Assembly (NCBI RefSeq): GCF_900091615.1
Contig: NZ_FMIA01000002.1
Span: 5,208,001 to 5,272,000 of the forward strand
From: Micromonospora yangpuensis
GTDB lineage: Bacteria > Actinomycetota > Actinomycetes > Mycobacteriales > Micromonosporaceae
Length of the DNA: 64,000 nucleotides
Direction of reading: 5' to 3'
The notes beneath the pieces are model-generated. The model had not been told where the DNA came from. It ran no database searches and saw only the letters and a program-made list of their open reading frames with translations. The stretch's first letter is position 1. Each line of letters opens with the position of its first letter. Positions 32,608-41,259 of this stretch are shown here, in pieces. The position numbers and the translations under genes are program-made.

Positions 32608-33582
32608 TTGTCGTCCCTGAGGGATCTGGTACGCCCACTGCTGGTCGTCGGCCTGGCCGCCGCCCTGGTCGTCCCCGCCGTGCCGGCCTCGGCCGAGCCG
32701 ACGCCGGCCCAGTTGACGCAACAGATCGACAAGTCCTCGACTGAGCTGGCCCGGGTGGTCGAGTCGTACAACGAACTCAACGAGAAGATCAAGGCCAACA
32801 AGGCACGCGTGGTGAAGCTGCAGGAGCGGATCGGTCCGCTGGAGCAACAGACCGAGCAGAGCCGCGCCGACGTCGGCGAGATCGCGGTCACCGCGTACAA
32901 GTCCGGGGGTCTGCAGGCCGTCGACGCTCTGCTCAGCTCGGGTGGCTCCAGCTCGTTGGCGGAGCGGCTCGGCACGCTCGACACGCTGACCCGACAGCGG
33001 CAGGAACGCATCGCCGGGTTCACCACCACCCAACGCCGGCTGCTCGACGAGAAGGCCCGGCTGAACACCACGCTGGAGCAGCAGGCCGGCCAGGCGAAGC
33101 AGTTGTCCGCCGGCAAGAAGCGGATCGAGAAGGACCTGGCGAAGCTGTACGAGCTGCGTCGGGCCGCGTACGGCCGGGCCACCGAGAAGCCGGCCCGCAA
33201 GGCGGGCAGCGCCGCCAACGACGCCCCGGCCGTCTCCGGCCAGGCCGGCAAGGCGGTCCGCTTCGCGTACGGGGCCATCGGCAAGCCGTACGTCTGGGCC
33301 GCCTCCGGCCCCAACGGGTACGATTGCTCCGGCCTGACCTCGGCCGCGTGGCGGGCGGCCGGCAAGTCGCTGCCGCACAACACCAAGATGCAGTGGAACG
33401 CCGTGTCACACATCAGCCGCAGCGATTTGCGCCCGGGTGACCTGGTCTTCTACCGCAGTCTCGGGCACGTGGCGCTCTACGTCGGCGGCGGTCAGGTGAT
33501 TCACTCGCCGACCTTCGGCCGGCACGTCGAGAAACGCGACGTCGACCTGATGCCCCCGTACGGCTACGGCCGGGTCCGCTGA
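32608..33582 (+). CDS. NlpC/P60 family peptidoglycan endopeptidase
   Basis: 324 residues from a TTG at 32608, preceded by AGAGGAG. A signal peptide (to about residue 30, ASAEPT) is followed by a long coiled coil of ~160 residues (KIKANKARVVKLQERIGPLEQQTEQSRADV...), then the NlpC/P60 domain: YGAIGKPYVWAASGPNGYDCSGLTSAAW (catalytic Cys), LGHVALYVGGGQVIHSP (His) and a further His (FGRHVEKRD). This is the RipA/CwlO-like layout: a secreted enzyme that cuts D-Glu-mDAP bonds in the wall during growth or division. It is divergent from nothing close and ends at a strong terminator. Confidence 0.92.
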   Translation: MSSLRDLVRPLLVVGLAAALVVPAVPASAEPTPAQLTQQIDKSSTELARVVESYNELNEKIKANKARVVKLQERIGPLEQQTEQSRADVGEIAVTAYKSGGLQAVDALLSSGGSSSLAERLGTLDTLTRQRQERIAGFTTTQRRLLDEKARLNTTLEQQAGQAKQLSAGKKRIEKDLAKLYELRRAAYGRATEKPARKAGSAANDAPAVSGQAGKAVRFAYGAIGKPYVWAASGPNGYDCSGLTSAAWRAAGKSLPHNTKMQWNAVSHISRSDLRPGDLVFYRSLGHVALYVGGGQVIHSPTFGRHVEKRDVDLMPPYGYGRVR

Positions 33583-33603
33583 CCCACCACCCGCCGAACA
33601 CGG

Positions 33604-33637
33604 CGAAGGCCGGTGCCCGCTGGGGCACCGGCCTTCG
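33604..33637 (+). terminator. Terminator between NlpC/P60 and sigma factor genes
   Basis: A perfect 15-bp stem (CGAAGGCCGGTGCCC at 33604-33618 with its complement 33623-33637) and 4-nt loop GCTG lie between the convergent gene ends; it probably works for both strands. Confidence 0.85.
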
Positions 33638-33672
33638 TGGTCGGTAGGGGGGTGTCCGGGGAGGGTCGACGG

Positions 33673-34674
33673 TCAGGCCGCCTGGAGCCCTTCGGCCCGG
33701 GCCAGCTCACGCAGCCGGCCGAGCGCCTGGATCTCCAGCTGACGGATCCGCTCCCGGGAGAGCGAGAACCGCGAGGCGACCTCGGTCAGCGAGTGCTCAC
33801 GGCCGTCCTCCAGGCCGTACCGGGCGCGCATGATTCCGGCCGACCGGTCGTCGAGGTGGTTGAGCAGTCCCTCGATGCGCTGCCGCTCCAGACCGGTCAG
33901 GACGATCTCCTCCGGCGACGGGGCGTCGCTGTCGGCCACCAGATCGCCCAGGTTGGTGTCGCCGTCGTCGCCCACCGGGGTGTCCAGCGACACCGTGTCC
34001 TGGGACCACCGGACCAACTCGTTGACCCGCTCCACGGTGACGCCGAGGGCGGTGGCGATCTGCTCCGGCTCCGGGTCGCCGCCCAGCTCACGGGTGAGCT
34101 GACGGGCCACGTTGCGCATCCGGTTGACGTCCTCCACCAGGTGCACCGGCAGCCGCACGGTCCGCTCCTGCTGGGCGATCGCCCGGCTGATGGCCTGGCG
34201 GATCCACCACGTCGCGTAGGTGGAGAACTTGTAGCCGCGCTCGTAGTCGAACTTCTCGACGGCCCGGACCAGGCCGGTGTTGCCCTCCTGGATCAGGTCC
34301 AGCATGGGCATGCCCGAGCGGACGTAACGGCGGGCGATCGAGACGACCAGCCGCAGGTTGGCCCGGATGAAGAGGTCCTTGGCCCGCTCGCCCTCGGCGA
34401 CCACCCGCTCCAGGTCGTCCCGGTCCACGCCGTCAGGGACACGGTCCTCCCCGAGCAGGTGCTCGGCGTAGAGGCCGGCCTCGATCGCCTTGGAGAGGTC
34501 GACCTCCTTGGCGGCGTCCAGCAGCGGCGTCCGGGAGATTTCGTGAAGGTAGACTCCGACCAGGTCGCGCTCCTCGGCAACCTCGTCGGTCCGCATTCCG
34601 ATGTTCTTGTCCACGTTTCCCACGGTCCCCTCGCTAGCGCCGGTTACCCGGTTCCTTGCCATCCCCACGTTCAT
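33673..34674 (-). CDS. Group 1/2 RNA polymerase sigma factor (SigB/HrdD-like)
   Basis: 333 residues. Region 1.2 (RDLVGVYLHEISRTPLLDAAKEVDLSKAIEAG), region 2 (ANLRLVVSIARRYVRSGMPMLDLIQEGNTGLVRAVEKFDYERGYKFSTYATWWIRQAISRAI, the -10-binding part), region 3 and region 4 (LSLTEVASRFSLSRERIRQLEIQALGRLREL) are all present, as in primary-like sigma factors. The size and short N-terminus suit the non-essential principal paralogues (SigB of mycobacteria, HrdA/HrdD of Streptomyces) rather than the housekeeping HrdB. I use the ATG at 34674 because GGGGGAGGG lies four nucleotides upstream. Confidence 0.93.
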   Translation of the reverse strand: MNVGMARNRVTGASEGTVGNVDKNIGMRTDEVAEERDLVGVYLHEISRTPLLDAAKEVDLSKAIEAGLYAEHLLGEDRVPDGVDRDDLERVVAEGERAKDLFIRANLRLVVSIARRYVRSGMPMLDLIQEGNTGLVRAVEKFDYERGYKFSTYATWWIRQAISRAIAQQERTVRLPVHLVEDVNRMRNVARQLTRELGGDPEPEQIATALGVTVERVNELVRWSQDTVSLDTPVGDDGDTNLGDLVADSDAPSPEEIVLTGLERQRIEGLLNHLDDRSAGIMRARYGLEDGREHSLTEVASRFSLSRERIRQLEIQALGRLRELARAEGLQAA

Positions 34675-35219
34675 CAGCCCTCCCCCGTCCCTCTGCAGTG
34701 CCCCACCGTGCTGACACCTACACAACAGCGGGGACGTGTCGGGGATTCCTTGTCGTGATTCGAAGCTGTCACGAACGCCTGAATATCACCTGTGAGCGCG
34801 GTCCATGTTTGCTGTCAGCACCCCCGTCAGGTGACTCTCCGTGGGCACCGGATGCGGGGTAGGCAGGTCGGCGGATCGACGTCCGCTCCTGGGCATCGCA
34901 CCATTGCGCGCCCCGGGGCACAGCGATCCGGGTCACCACCCGTCTGCGATCCTGGTCACTTCGGAGTACGGCCCGGCACGCCGCGCGGTTCATCCCGCAC
35001 CCAGATGAATACCCCACGGCAGGTCCAACAATCCGGGACGAGCCGCCCGTCCCGGCCGAGACGTGTCCTGCGTCGCACCGGGTGACCGGCGGCGACACGG
35101 CCGCACCGGACGGCGACCGGGTGCGACGGCAGGAGCGCACCGGACGCGGCCCGTGCCCGGACGGCACCGGCGGTCAGCCAGGACGACCGCCGTCCGGTCG
35201 CCGGTCTACGGTGTCCCCC
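34675..35219. other. Intergenic region between sigma factor and SDR genes
   Basis: This 545-bp gap contains the promoter region of the minus-strand sigma factor and a TACGGT hexamer (35207-35212) that should serve the SDR. The part near 34740-34850 is AT-richer than the average and may hold the sigma gene promoter. I see no convincing gene, RNA or repeat. Confidence 0.5.
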
Positions 35220-36020
35220 ATGACGGCAGAGCGCACGGTGTTGGTGACCGGAGGCAGTGGTGGGCTGGGCCGGGCGGTCACCGTCGGCTTCGTCGAGGCC
35301 GGTTGGCGGGTGGTCGTACCGGAACGGGCCGACTCGACGGCCGACGGCCGGACCGGGGCGCATCGCGGCACGGACGGCGCGGCGGGGGCCGACCGTGGGG
35401 CGGACGGCGCGGCGGAGGGCGATCGCGGTGCGGACGGCTCGGCCGGGGCGGACCGTGGCTCGCGGGCCTGGGTCCGGGTGACCGCGGACCTGACCGATCC
35501 GGCCGGGGCGGCGCGGGCGGTCGAGGCCGCCGTCGCCGACCCGGCGGCCCCGCTGCGGGCCGTGGTCAACCTGGTCGGAGGGTACGCCAGCGGTGGGCTG
35601 GTGCACGAGACCCCGATCGAGGACTTCGACCGGATGCTGACCCTCAACCTGCGCCCGACGTACCTGGTCACCCGGGCCGCCCTGCCGCACCTGGTGGCCG
35701 CCGGCGGCGGCTCGGTGGTCTGCGTCTCGGCTCGCGCGGCCCTGGCCCCGTTCCCGGGCGTCGCCGGCTACGTGACCGCGAAGGCGGCCGTGCTCGCGTT
35801 CGCCGCCGCGGTGGCCGTGGAGTACCGCAGTTCGGGCGTGCGCTGCAACACCGTGCTGCCCAGCGTCATCGACACCCCCACCAACCGCGCCGCCATGCCC
35901 GGGGCCGACCACAGCAGGTGGGTCAGCCCGGCCGAGATCGCCCCGGTGATCCGGTTCCTGGCCGGTGCCGAGTCCGCCCCGACCAGCGGCGCGAGCGTGC
36001 CGGTCTACGGCCGGGCCTGA
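35220..36020 (+). CDS. SDR family oxidoreductase with a repeat-rich insertion
   Basis: 266 residues. The NAD(P)-binding TVLVTGGSGGLGRAV (TGxxxGxG) is at the N-terminus; the active site shows VCVSARAAL (Ser) and GYVTAKAAVLAF (Tyr-x3-Lys), with NLVGGY as the NAG-like motif. Between the second strand and helix sits a ~42-residue insertion of GADGAAGADR-like repeats (residues ~40-82) not usual in SDRs. The ATG at 35220 follows a TACGGT hexamer by seven nucleotides (leaderless). The substrate is unknown. Its 3' end overlaps the convergent kinase gene by 16 bp. Confidence 0.88.
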   Translation: MTAERTVLVTGGSGGLGRAVTVGFVEAGWRVVVPERADSTADGRTGAHRGTDGAAGADRGADGAAEGDRGADGSAGADRGSRAWVRVTADLTDPAGAARAVEAAVADPAAPLRAVVNLVGGYASGGLVHETPIEDFDRMLTLNLRPTYLVTRAALPHLVAAGGGSVVCVSARAALAPFPGVAGYVTAKAAVLAFAAAVAVEYRSSGVRCNTVLPSVIDTPTNRAAMPGADHSRWVSPAEIAPVIRFLAGAESAPTSGASVPVYGRA

Positions 36021-37102
36021 GTCACCGGCTCCGCCCGACCGACCGGGTCGACGTGGGCCTTATGGCCGACCGGGTCGGCGTGGGCCTTACGACCGACCGG
36101 GTCGGCGTGAGCCTTACGACCGACCGGGTCGGCGTGAGCCTTCCGGCCCGGCGGTTGGGCGCGGGCCGGTTCCGGTAGCACCATCTCCGGGATGACCACC
36201 TCCGGCCCGATCGGCTCCCCCACGATCGCCTCCGGCACCGTCGGCACCGGCAGGGTCCGCTCGGCCCGGACGGCCCCCTCCGAGGGGACCGGTTCGGCCG
36301 GTTCCGGCACCGTGCGCTGTCCCGTTCGGGTGGGCCGCCCGGGATCGGCCACGGCAACCGGGCCGGGCACAGCCGCCGGGCCGGGCACAGCCGGCGGATC
36401 GGGCACGGCCGCCGGGCCGGGCACAGCCGGCGGATCGGATACAGCCGCCGGGCCGGGCACGACCGCCGGGCCGGGCAGCCAGCCGGCGAGATGGGCCTGG
36501 ATCTGGCGGGCCACCTCGTCCGTCGGGCGGCCGGCGTCCACGACCACGAACGCCGGGTACTCCGGCAGCGTGCGGTAGGCGAGGTCGACGGCGGACAGGT
36601 AGGCCATGCTCTCGTGGTCGGTGCCCCGACGCTCGATCCGGCGGTATGCCTCGTCCGGGTCGAGGGCGAGCAGGAAGGTCACCGTCGGGGGCGGGAACAC
36701 CCGGTAGGAGATCCGGGCCAGCCGCTCCCAGCGCTGTCCACCGTGCACCCGGGTGCTGACGTACTGGCAGGCCGCGTAGCGGTCCATCACCGCCGTCCGG
36801 CCGGTGACCAGGCAGCTCAGCAGCGCGGTCGCGATGGCCAGCCAGCGCAGGACCGACTCGACCGCGAGCAGGCCGCTGCGGCCGATCAGCCGTTGGGCGT
36901 CCGGCCGGCCGAGCCGCTGTGCCACCCGGCCGAGCCATCGTCGACCGCCCGCGTTGCGGTGGTAGGTGGCGGGACGGCCGGCGGCGGTGAGCGCCGTGGC
37001 CAGTTGGTGGGCCTGGGTGGTCTTGCCCGATCCGTCGATGCCGATCAGGGCGACGGCGCGCAACCGGGCTGTGCCGCGCCGCGCCCGCCGTGATCTGGAC
37101 AC
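36005..37102 (-). CDS. Thymidylate-kinase-like protein with a low-complexity C-terminal extension
   Basis: About 365 residues. The first ~210 residues are a dTMP-kinase-type P-loop enzyme: VALIGIDGSGKTTQAHQLATAL, VMDRYAACQYVSTR (DRY motif) and FLLALDPDEAYRRIERRG (LID/Arg region). I start at the GTG at 37102, which directly follows GGAGG; the spacing is unusually short, so a TTG further in cannot be excluded. After residue ~215 the protein is a Pro/Ala repeat (VPGPAAV...) and then the KAHADPVGR repeat, features absent from Tmk. It may phosphorylate a deoxynucleotide or related substrate; the tail has no known role. Confidence 0.78.
   Translation of the reverse strand: MSRSRRARRGTARLRAVALIGIDGSGKTTQAHQLATALTAAGRPATYHRNAGGRRWLGRVAQRLGRPDAQRLIGRSGLLAVESVLRWLAIATALLSCLVTGRTAVMDRYAACQYVSTRVHGGQRWERLARISYRVFPPPTVTFLLALDPDEAYRRIERRGTDHESMAYLSAVDLAYRTLPEYPAFVVVDAGRPTDEVARQIQAHLAGWLPGPAVVPGPAAVSDPPAVPGPAAVPDPPAVPGPAAVPGPVAVADPGRPTRTGQRTVPEPAEPVPSEGAVRAERTLPVPTVPEAIVGEPIGPEVVIPEMVLPEPARAQPPGRKAHADPVGRKAHADPVGRKAHADPVGHKAHVDPVGRAEPVTQARP
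36038..36148. repeat. 27-bp tandem repeat, four copies, coding
   Basis: A 27-bp unit encodes KAHADPVGR repeated about four times at the end of the minus-strand kinase-like gene. The copies differ by single changes (HADP/HVDP, GHK). It lies just beyond the 3' end of the SDR gene. Confidence 0.9.
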
Positions 37103-37260
37103 CCTCCACAGGTTAACCGACGCTCGCTCCCTGGGAGATTTGCCGCCTTTGTGGCATACCGTCACCGAACGCGCCCAAGGCAGGTGTGGGCGACCGGAAC
37201 GCCGGGTACGCAACGGTGAATCCAAGGACCCGCCCTCGGGTCGATCGATGGGAGACATAG

Positions 37261-37842
37261 ATGGCGGAGCGCGGGGACGAGACACTGGTACACACCCTCA
37301 AGAAGGTCGCCGCCGTGCTCAAACAGTCCGAGATCCCGTTCGCACTCGGCGGCAGCTTCGCCGTGTACGCCCACGGCGGGCACTCCGGCGACCACGACGT
37401 GGACTTCCTGATCCGGGCCCAGGACAGTGACCGCGCCCTGGAGGAGCTGGTCGCGGCCGGTTTCACCGCCGAGCGGCCGCCGGAGGACTGGCTGGTCAAG
37501 GTCTTCGACGACGACCGGATGGTGGACCTGATCCACCGGCCGATCGAGACCCCGGTGACCGAGGAGACCTTCGCCGACACGGTCGTCCGGCCGGTCGACG
37601 CGATCAACATGCCGGTGCTGTCGGCCACCCAGTTGATGGTGCACAAGCTGCTCAGCTTCTCCCAGCACTACTGCGACTTCGCCCGCGGCCTGCCGCTGGC
37701 CCGGTCGTTGCGGGAGCAGATCGACTGGGAACGGGTACGGAAGGAGACGCAGCACTCGCCGTACGCGGAGGCGTTCCTGGTGCTGCTCGACCGGCTGGAC
37801 GTGGTGCCCGTGGGCGCACCGGGAGGGAAGGGGACACCGTGA
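37261..37842 (+). CDS. Nucleotidyltransferase family protein
   Basis: 193 residues. The pol-beta-like start is FALGGSFAVYAHGGHSGDHDVDFLIRA (GGS...D-x-D, about residues 29-52), with a third acidic residue in DDRMVDLIHR about 50 residues later. The rest is helical. Such proteins include aminoglycoside- and tRNA-type nucleotidyltransferases and toxin-like MNT enzymes, but no HEPN partner is adjacent. The next gene overlaps it by 4 nt, so the three genes 37261-38901 appear to be one operon. Substrate unknown. Confidence 0.8.
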   Translation: MAERGDETLVHTLKKVAAVLKQSEIPFALGGSFAVYAHGGHSGDHDVDFLIRAQDSDRALEELVAAGFTAERPPEDWLVKVFDDDRMVDLIHRPIETPVTEETFADTVVRPVDAINMPVLSATQLMVHKLLSFSQHYCDFARGLPLARSLREQIDWERVRKETQHSPYAEAFLVLLDRLDVVPVGAPGGKGTP

Positions 37843-38114
37843 CCGAGCACCGCGACATCGGCGCCGGACCACCTGACGAGTACGTCGAGGCGGAGATCCA
37901 CCGGCTGCTCGCCGAGGATCCGGCCGTCGCCGAGCAGGGCATCACCGTGGTACGCCGGGAACGCGGCCTGATCCTGTACGGCGAGGTGGAGAGCGCGCAC
38001 CGCCGGGACGAGATCCTGCGCCGGGTCACCGAGCGCTTCCCGGACGTGCCGATCAGCAGCGACATCGGGGTGATCCGCGCGCAGGCGCCCTCCGAAGTCG
38101 AACAGTTGCCGTGA
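37839..38114 (+). CDS. Small BON-like domain protein
   Basis: 91 residues from a GTG at 37839, overlapping the preceding stop by 4 nt. The sequence EAEIHRLLAEDPAVAEQGITVVRRERGLILYGEVESAHRRDEILRRVTERFPDVPISSDIGV follows the alpha-beta-beta pattern of a BON (or similar) fold. No signal peptide, so it acts in the cytoplasm. Its partner may be the phosphoesterase that follows by 10 bp. Function unknown. Confidence 0.65.
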   Translation: MTEHRDIGAGPPDEYVEAEIHRLLAEDPAVAEQGITVVRRERGLILYGEVESAHRRDEILRRVTERFPDVPISSDIGVIRAQAPSEVEQLP

Positions 38115-38124
38115 GGGGGGTTCC

Positions 38125-38901
38125 ATGGTGATCCGGATCGCCGCCGTCGGCGACGTACACATGGACGAGGACGTGGTCGGCCGGTTCCGGCCGGCGCTGG
38201 ACGAGCTGCCCGGCCAGGCCGACGCGCTGCTGCTCGCCGGGGACCTGACCCGGCACGGCACCGCGGCCGAGGCGCGGTGCGTGGCGCGTGAGTTCGGTGG
38301 GCTGGGGGTGCCGGTGGTGACCGTGCTCGGCAACCACGAGCACCAGTGCGACCAGGTGCCGCAGGTGGTGGAGGTGCTCACCGACGCCGGCATCACCGTG
38401 CTGGAGGGCGACGGCATCGTGCTGGAGTGTCCCGGGGGACGCCTCGGCGTGGCCGGGGTGAAGGGCTTCGGCGGTGGCTTCGCCGGCCGGTGCGCCAGCG
38501 ACTTCGGCGAGCCGGAGATGAAGTCCTTCGTCCGGACCACCACGGAGAGCGCCGACGCGCTCGGGGCGGCACTGCGGGGACTGGAGTGTGACCTGCTGGT
38601 CGCGTTGACCCACTACTCGCCGGTGCCCGACACGCTGGCCGGTGAGCCGCTGGAGATCTACCCGTTCCTCGGCTCGTACCAGTTGGGACAGGCGATCGAC
38701 TCGGCGCCGACCGCGCTGGCCCTGCACGGGCACGCCCACCACGGCTCCGAGCGGGGCACCACCCCGGGTGGGGTACGGGTCCGCAACGTCGCCCATCCGG
38801 TGATCAAACAGGCGTACAGCATCTTCGAACTCGGCGATCATCTGGCCGAGAATCGGGTTTCCGAAATCAGTGGGGCGGGTATTCAGCGGCCATGGAGCTG
38901 A
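38125..38901 (+). CDS. Calcineurin-like metallophosphoesterase
   Basis: 258 residues with the full metal-site set: GDVHMDEDV (D-x-H), LLLAGDLTRHGT (GD), VLGNHEH (GNHE) and ALHGHAHHGSE (GHxH), plus LTHYSPV. The fold is a cytoplasmic binuclear phosphoesterase; the substrate is not predictable. It is the third gene of the small operon that starts at 37261 and overlaps the following membrane peptide gene by 10 bp. Confidence 0.9.
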   Translation: MVIRIAAVGDVHMDEDVVGRFRPALDELPGQADALLLAGDLTRHGTAAEARCVAREFGGLGVPVVTVLGNHEHQCDQVPQVVEVLTDAGITVLEGDGIVLECPGGRLGVAGVKGFGGGFAGRCASDFGEPEMKSFVRTTTESADALGAALRGLECDLLVALTHYSPVPDTLAGEPLEIYPFLGSYQLGQAIDSAPTALALHGHAHHGSERGTTPGGVRVRNVAHPVIKQAYSIFELGDHLAENRVSEISGAGIQRPWS

Positions 38902-39032
38902 TTCTCTGGATTCTCGCAGTCGTCCTGATCGTTGCCGGCGTGCTGGCCCTCTTCCGCAAGCAACTTCTCTGGGGCATCGTCCTCATCGTCGTCGGGCTGG
39001 TGATCGGCCCGGGCTTCGGCGTCTTTGGTTAA
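38892..39032 (+). CDS. 46-residue hydrophobic membrane protein
   Basis: ATG at 38892 reads MELILWILAVVLIVAGVLAL, then a short basic turn (FRKQ), a second helix (LLWGIVLIVVGLVIGPGFGVFG) and TAA at 39030-39032. Two hydrophobic helices ending in a GPG motif match small conserved actinobacterial membrane proteins that I recall as hydrophobic peptides with a GPGG-type end. It overlaps the phosphoesterase gene by 10 bp, so it is probably the last gene of that operon. Codon use is AT-richer than neighbours. Confidence 0.72.
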   Translation: MELILWILAVVLIVAGVLALFRKQLLWGIVLIVVGLVIGPGFGVFG

Positions 39033-39176
39033 CCCCGCCCGTCCCGTAGACCCGCCGGGGTCGTCGTGACCGGACTCCGTCCTCCCAGACAGGAGCCTCC
39101 GGCCACGGCGACCCCGGCGTCCTCTTTTCCGGTGCCGTCTGGTTTGTCCCGCGGCGCGGCCGGGCATTCGGTGGGT

Positions 39177-39671
39177 ATGGCGATCCGCGACAGCGTCCGA
39201 CCGCGTTCCGGGGCCCGCAACTGGTGGGCCCTGCTGGGGTTCGGCGCCGCCGTGCTGGTCGCCGCCGTCGTCGGCGGCCTGGCCGCCAGCGACGCCAGTG
39301 GCGAGTACGCCAACCTGAACCAACCCTCCTGGGCGCCGCCGTCGTGGCTGTTCGGACCGGTCTGGACCGCCCTGTACGCGACCATCGCGGTGGCCGGCTG
39401 GCTGGTCTGGCGGCGGGTGGGTTTCGGTCCGGCGACGTACGCCTGGATCGCCCAACTGGTGTTGAACGCCGCCTGGACCCCGCTCTTCTTCGGTGCCGGC
39501 CGGTACGGTCTGGCGTTCGCCGAGATCGTCCTGCTGTGGCTGACCATCGGTGTCACCGTCGCACTGTTCTGGCGGGCGTTCCGTCCGGCGGCGCTGTTGA
39601 TGCTGCCCTACTGGGCCTGGGTCACCTTCGCCGCCGCGCTCAACTTCTCGGTCTGGCAGCTCAACAGCTGA
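39177..39671 (+). CDS. tspO: TspO/MBR family protein
   Basis: 164 residues with about five membrane helices. The signature WAPPSWLFGPVWTALYATIAVAGWLVWRR (about residues 50-80) and LNAAWTPLFFGAGRYGLAFAEIVLLW are those of TspO (the tryptophan-rich sensory protein/peripheral benzodiazepine receptor family), which binds porphyrins and cholesterol-like ligands. The ATG at 39177 is chosen over an earlier start at 39066 because upstream residues are not TspO-like. Bacterial TspO handles tetrapyrroles and oxidative stress; a link to the heme locus 26 kb away would be speculation. It ends at a strong terminator. Confidence 0.9.
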   Translation: MAIRDSVRPRSGARNWWALLGFGAAVLVAAVVGGLAASDASGEYANLNQPSWAPPSWLFGPVWTALYATIAVAGWLVWRRVGFGPATYAWIAQLVLNAAWTPLFFGAGRYGLAFAEIVLLWLTIGVTVALFWRAFRPAALLMLPYWAWVTFAAALNFSVWQLNS

Positions 39672-39686
39672 GCTGACTTTCGTTCC

Positions 39687-39715
39687 GGCCCCGGTCACCG
39701 ACCGGGGCCACTTTT
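39687..39715 (+). terminator. Intrinsic terminator after tspO
   Basis: GGCCCCGGTC (39687-39696) pairs with GACCGGGGCC (39700-39709), followed by ACTTTT; one of the few hairpins in the window with a T run. Confidence 0.85.
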
Positions 39716-39831
39716 GCAGGTCTGCGCGGTTCGGAGGCGTCGGCTACCCTCGTGGGAGCGTGCCCACGACGTGATGGCCCGGTTTCCGGATCGTTACTCG
39801 GTCGTGTCCGCCCAGGGGTGGACCTGGGGAG

Positions 39832-39847
39832 ATGAAAGCGCTTACAT
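39832..39847. promoter_or_regulatory. LacI-type operator upstream of the alpha-glucoside importer
   Basis: ATGAAAGCGCTTACAT is a palindrome with one mismatch and the CG centre (AGCGCT) typical of LacI/GalR sites. It lies 63 bp before the substrate-binding protein gene, and the LacI-family gene is at 43406 in the same operon direction. Confidence 0.75.
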
Positions 39848-39909
39848 GTGTGGACGCCCATCGGACCGGCGCACCCTTGACCTGCGCGCCGGCTAGGAAG
39901 GAGGACGGC

Positions 39910-41253
39910 ATGGCGGTCTTTGCCAGACCACGCCAGGCCTTCGTGATCGCCGGCGTGCTCGGGCTGGCGGTCAGCGCCACCGCCTGCAGCAGCGGCGACA
40001 GCGGAGAGAGCAACGCCGGCACGGGTGACTGCTCGGCCTACGAGAAGTACGAGGGTCACGACGGCAAGACGGTGACCATCTACTCGTCGATCCGGGAGAT
40101 CGAGGCCGACCGTCTCGACGAGTCCTGGGCCGAGTTCAGCGAGTGCACCGGGATCGAGATCGACCACCAGGGCAGCAGCGAGTTCGAGGCCCAGCTCCCC
40201 GTCCAGGTGGACGGCGGAAACGCGCCCGACCTGGCGTTCATCCCCCAGCCCGGGCTGGTCCAGCGGTTCGCCGCCGCCGGCAAGCTGAAGGCCGCCAGCG
40301 CCGACACCAAGGCCATGGCCGAGCAGAACTACTCGCCCGACTGGCTGAAGTACGGCACCGTCGACGGCACCTTCTACGGCGCGCCGCTCGGCTCGAACGT
40401 GAAGTCCTTCGTCTGGTACTCGCCGAAGACGTTCCAGGAGAAGGGTTGGACGGTCCCGGAGACCTGGGACGACCTGATCAAGCTGAGCGACACCATCGCG
40501 GACAGCGGTACCAAGCCGTGGTGCGTCGGGGTCGAGTCCGGTGAGGGCACCGGCTGGCCGGCCACCGACTGGATCGAGGACCTGATGCTGCGGACGCAGA
40601 CCCCCGAGGTCTACGACCAGTGGACCACCCACGGCATCCCGTTCAACAGCCCGCAGGTCACCGAGGCGGTCGACAAGGCCGGGCAGATCCTGAAGAACGA
40701 GAAGTACGTCAACGGCGGCTTCGGCGGGGTGCGCAGCATCACCACCACCGCGTTCCAGGAGGCGGGTCTGCCGATCCTGGAGAACAAGTGCGCGCTGCAC
40801 CGGCAGGCGTCCTTCTACGCCAACAACTGGCCGGAGGGCACCAAGGTCGCCGAGGACGGCGACGTCTTCGCCTTCTACCTGCCGGCGGTCGACCCGGCCA
40901 AGGGCAAGCCGGTGCTGGGTGGCGGCGAGTTCACCGTCGCCTTCAACGACCGCCCGGAGATCCAGGCCGTGCAGACGTACCTCGCCTCCGGCGAGTACGC
41001 CAACAGCCGGGCCAAGATCGGTGACTGGGTGTCGGCGAACAACAAGCTCGACCTGGCGAACGTGCCCAACCCGGTGGACAAGCTCTCCGTGGAGCTGCTG
41101 CAGGACAGCAACACCGTGTTCCGCTTCGACGGCTCGGACCTGATGCCGGCCGCCGTCGGCACCGGGACGTTCTGGAAGGGCATGATCGAGTGGCTGAACG
41201 GCAAGGACACCGCGAGTGTCCTCTCCGGTATCGAGAGCAGCTGGCCGAACTGA
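39910..41253 (+). CDS. aglE: Alpha-glucoside ABC transporter substrate-binding lipoprotein
   Basis: 447 residues from an ATG at 39910 with AAGGAGGA upstream; an in-frame ATG at 39832 lies inside the operator. A signal peptide ends in the lipobox SATACSS (Cys about residue 26). The fold is a group I sugar-binding protein: TVTIYSSIREIEADRLDESWAEFSECTGIEIDHQGSSEFEAQLPVQVDGGNAPDLAFIPQPG and WTVPETWDDLIKLSDTIADSGTKPWCVGVESG. The set SBP-permease-permease-LacI-glucosidase matches AglEFG-type importers for alpha-glucosides, possibly trehalose, sucrose or maltose. ATPase is not here and is probably the shared MsiK type. Confidence 0.9.
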   Translation: MAVFARPRQAFVIAGVLGLAVSATACSSGDSGESNAGTGDCSAYEKYEGHDGKTVTIYSSIREIEADRLDESWAEFSECTGIEIDHQGSSEFEAQLPVQVDGGNAPDLAFIPQPGLVQRFAAAGKLKAASADTKAMAEQNYSPDWLKYGTVDGTFYGAPLGSNVKSFVWYSPKTFQEKGWTVPETWDDLIKLSDTIADSGTKPWCVGVESGEGTGWPATDWIEDLMLRTQTPEVYDQWTTHGIPFNSPQVTEAVDKAGQILKNEKYVNGGFGGVRSITTTAFQEAGLPILENKCALHRQASFYANNWPEGTKVAEDGDVFAFYLPAVDPAKGKPVLGGGEFTVAFNDRPEIQAVQTYLASGEYANSRAKIGDWVSANNKLDLANVPNPVDKLSVELLQDSNTVFRFDGSDLMPAAVGTGTFWKGMIEWLNGKDTASVLSGIESSWPN

Positions 41254-41259
41254 GGTGAT

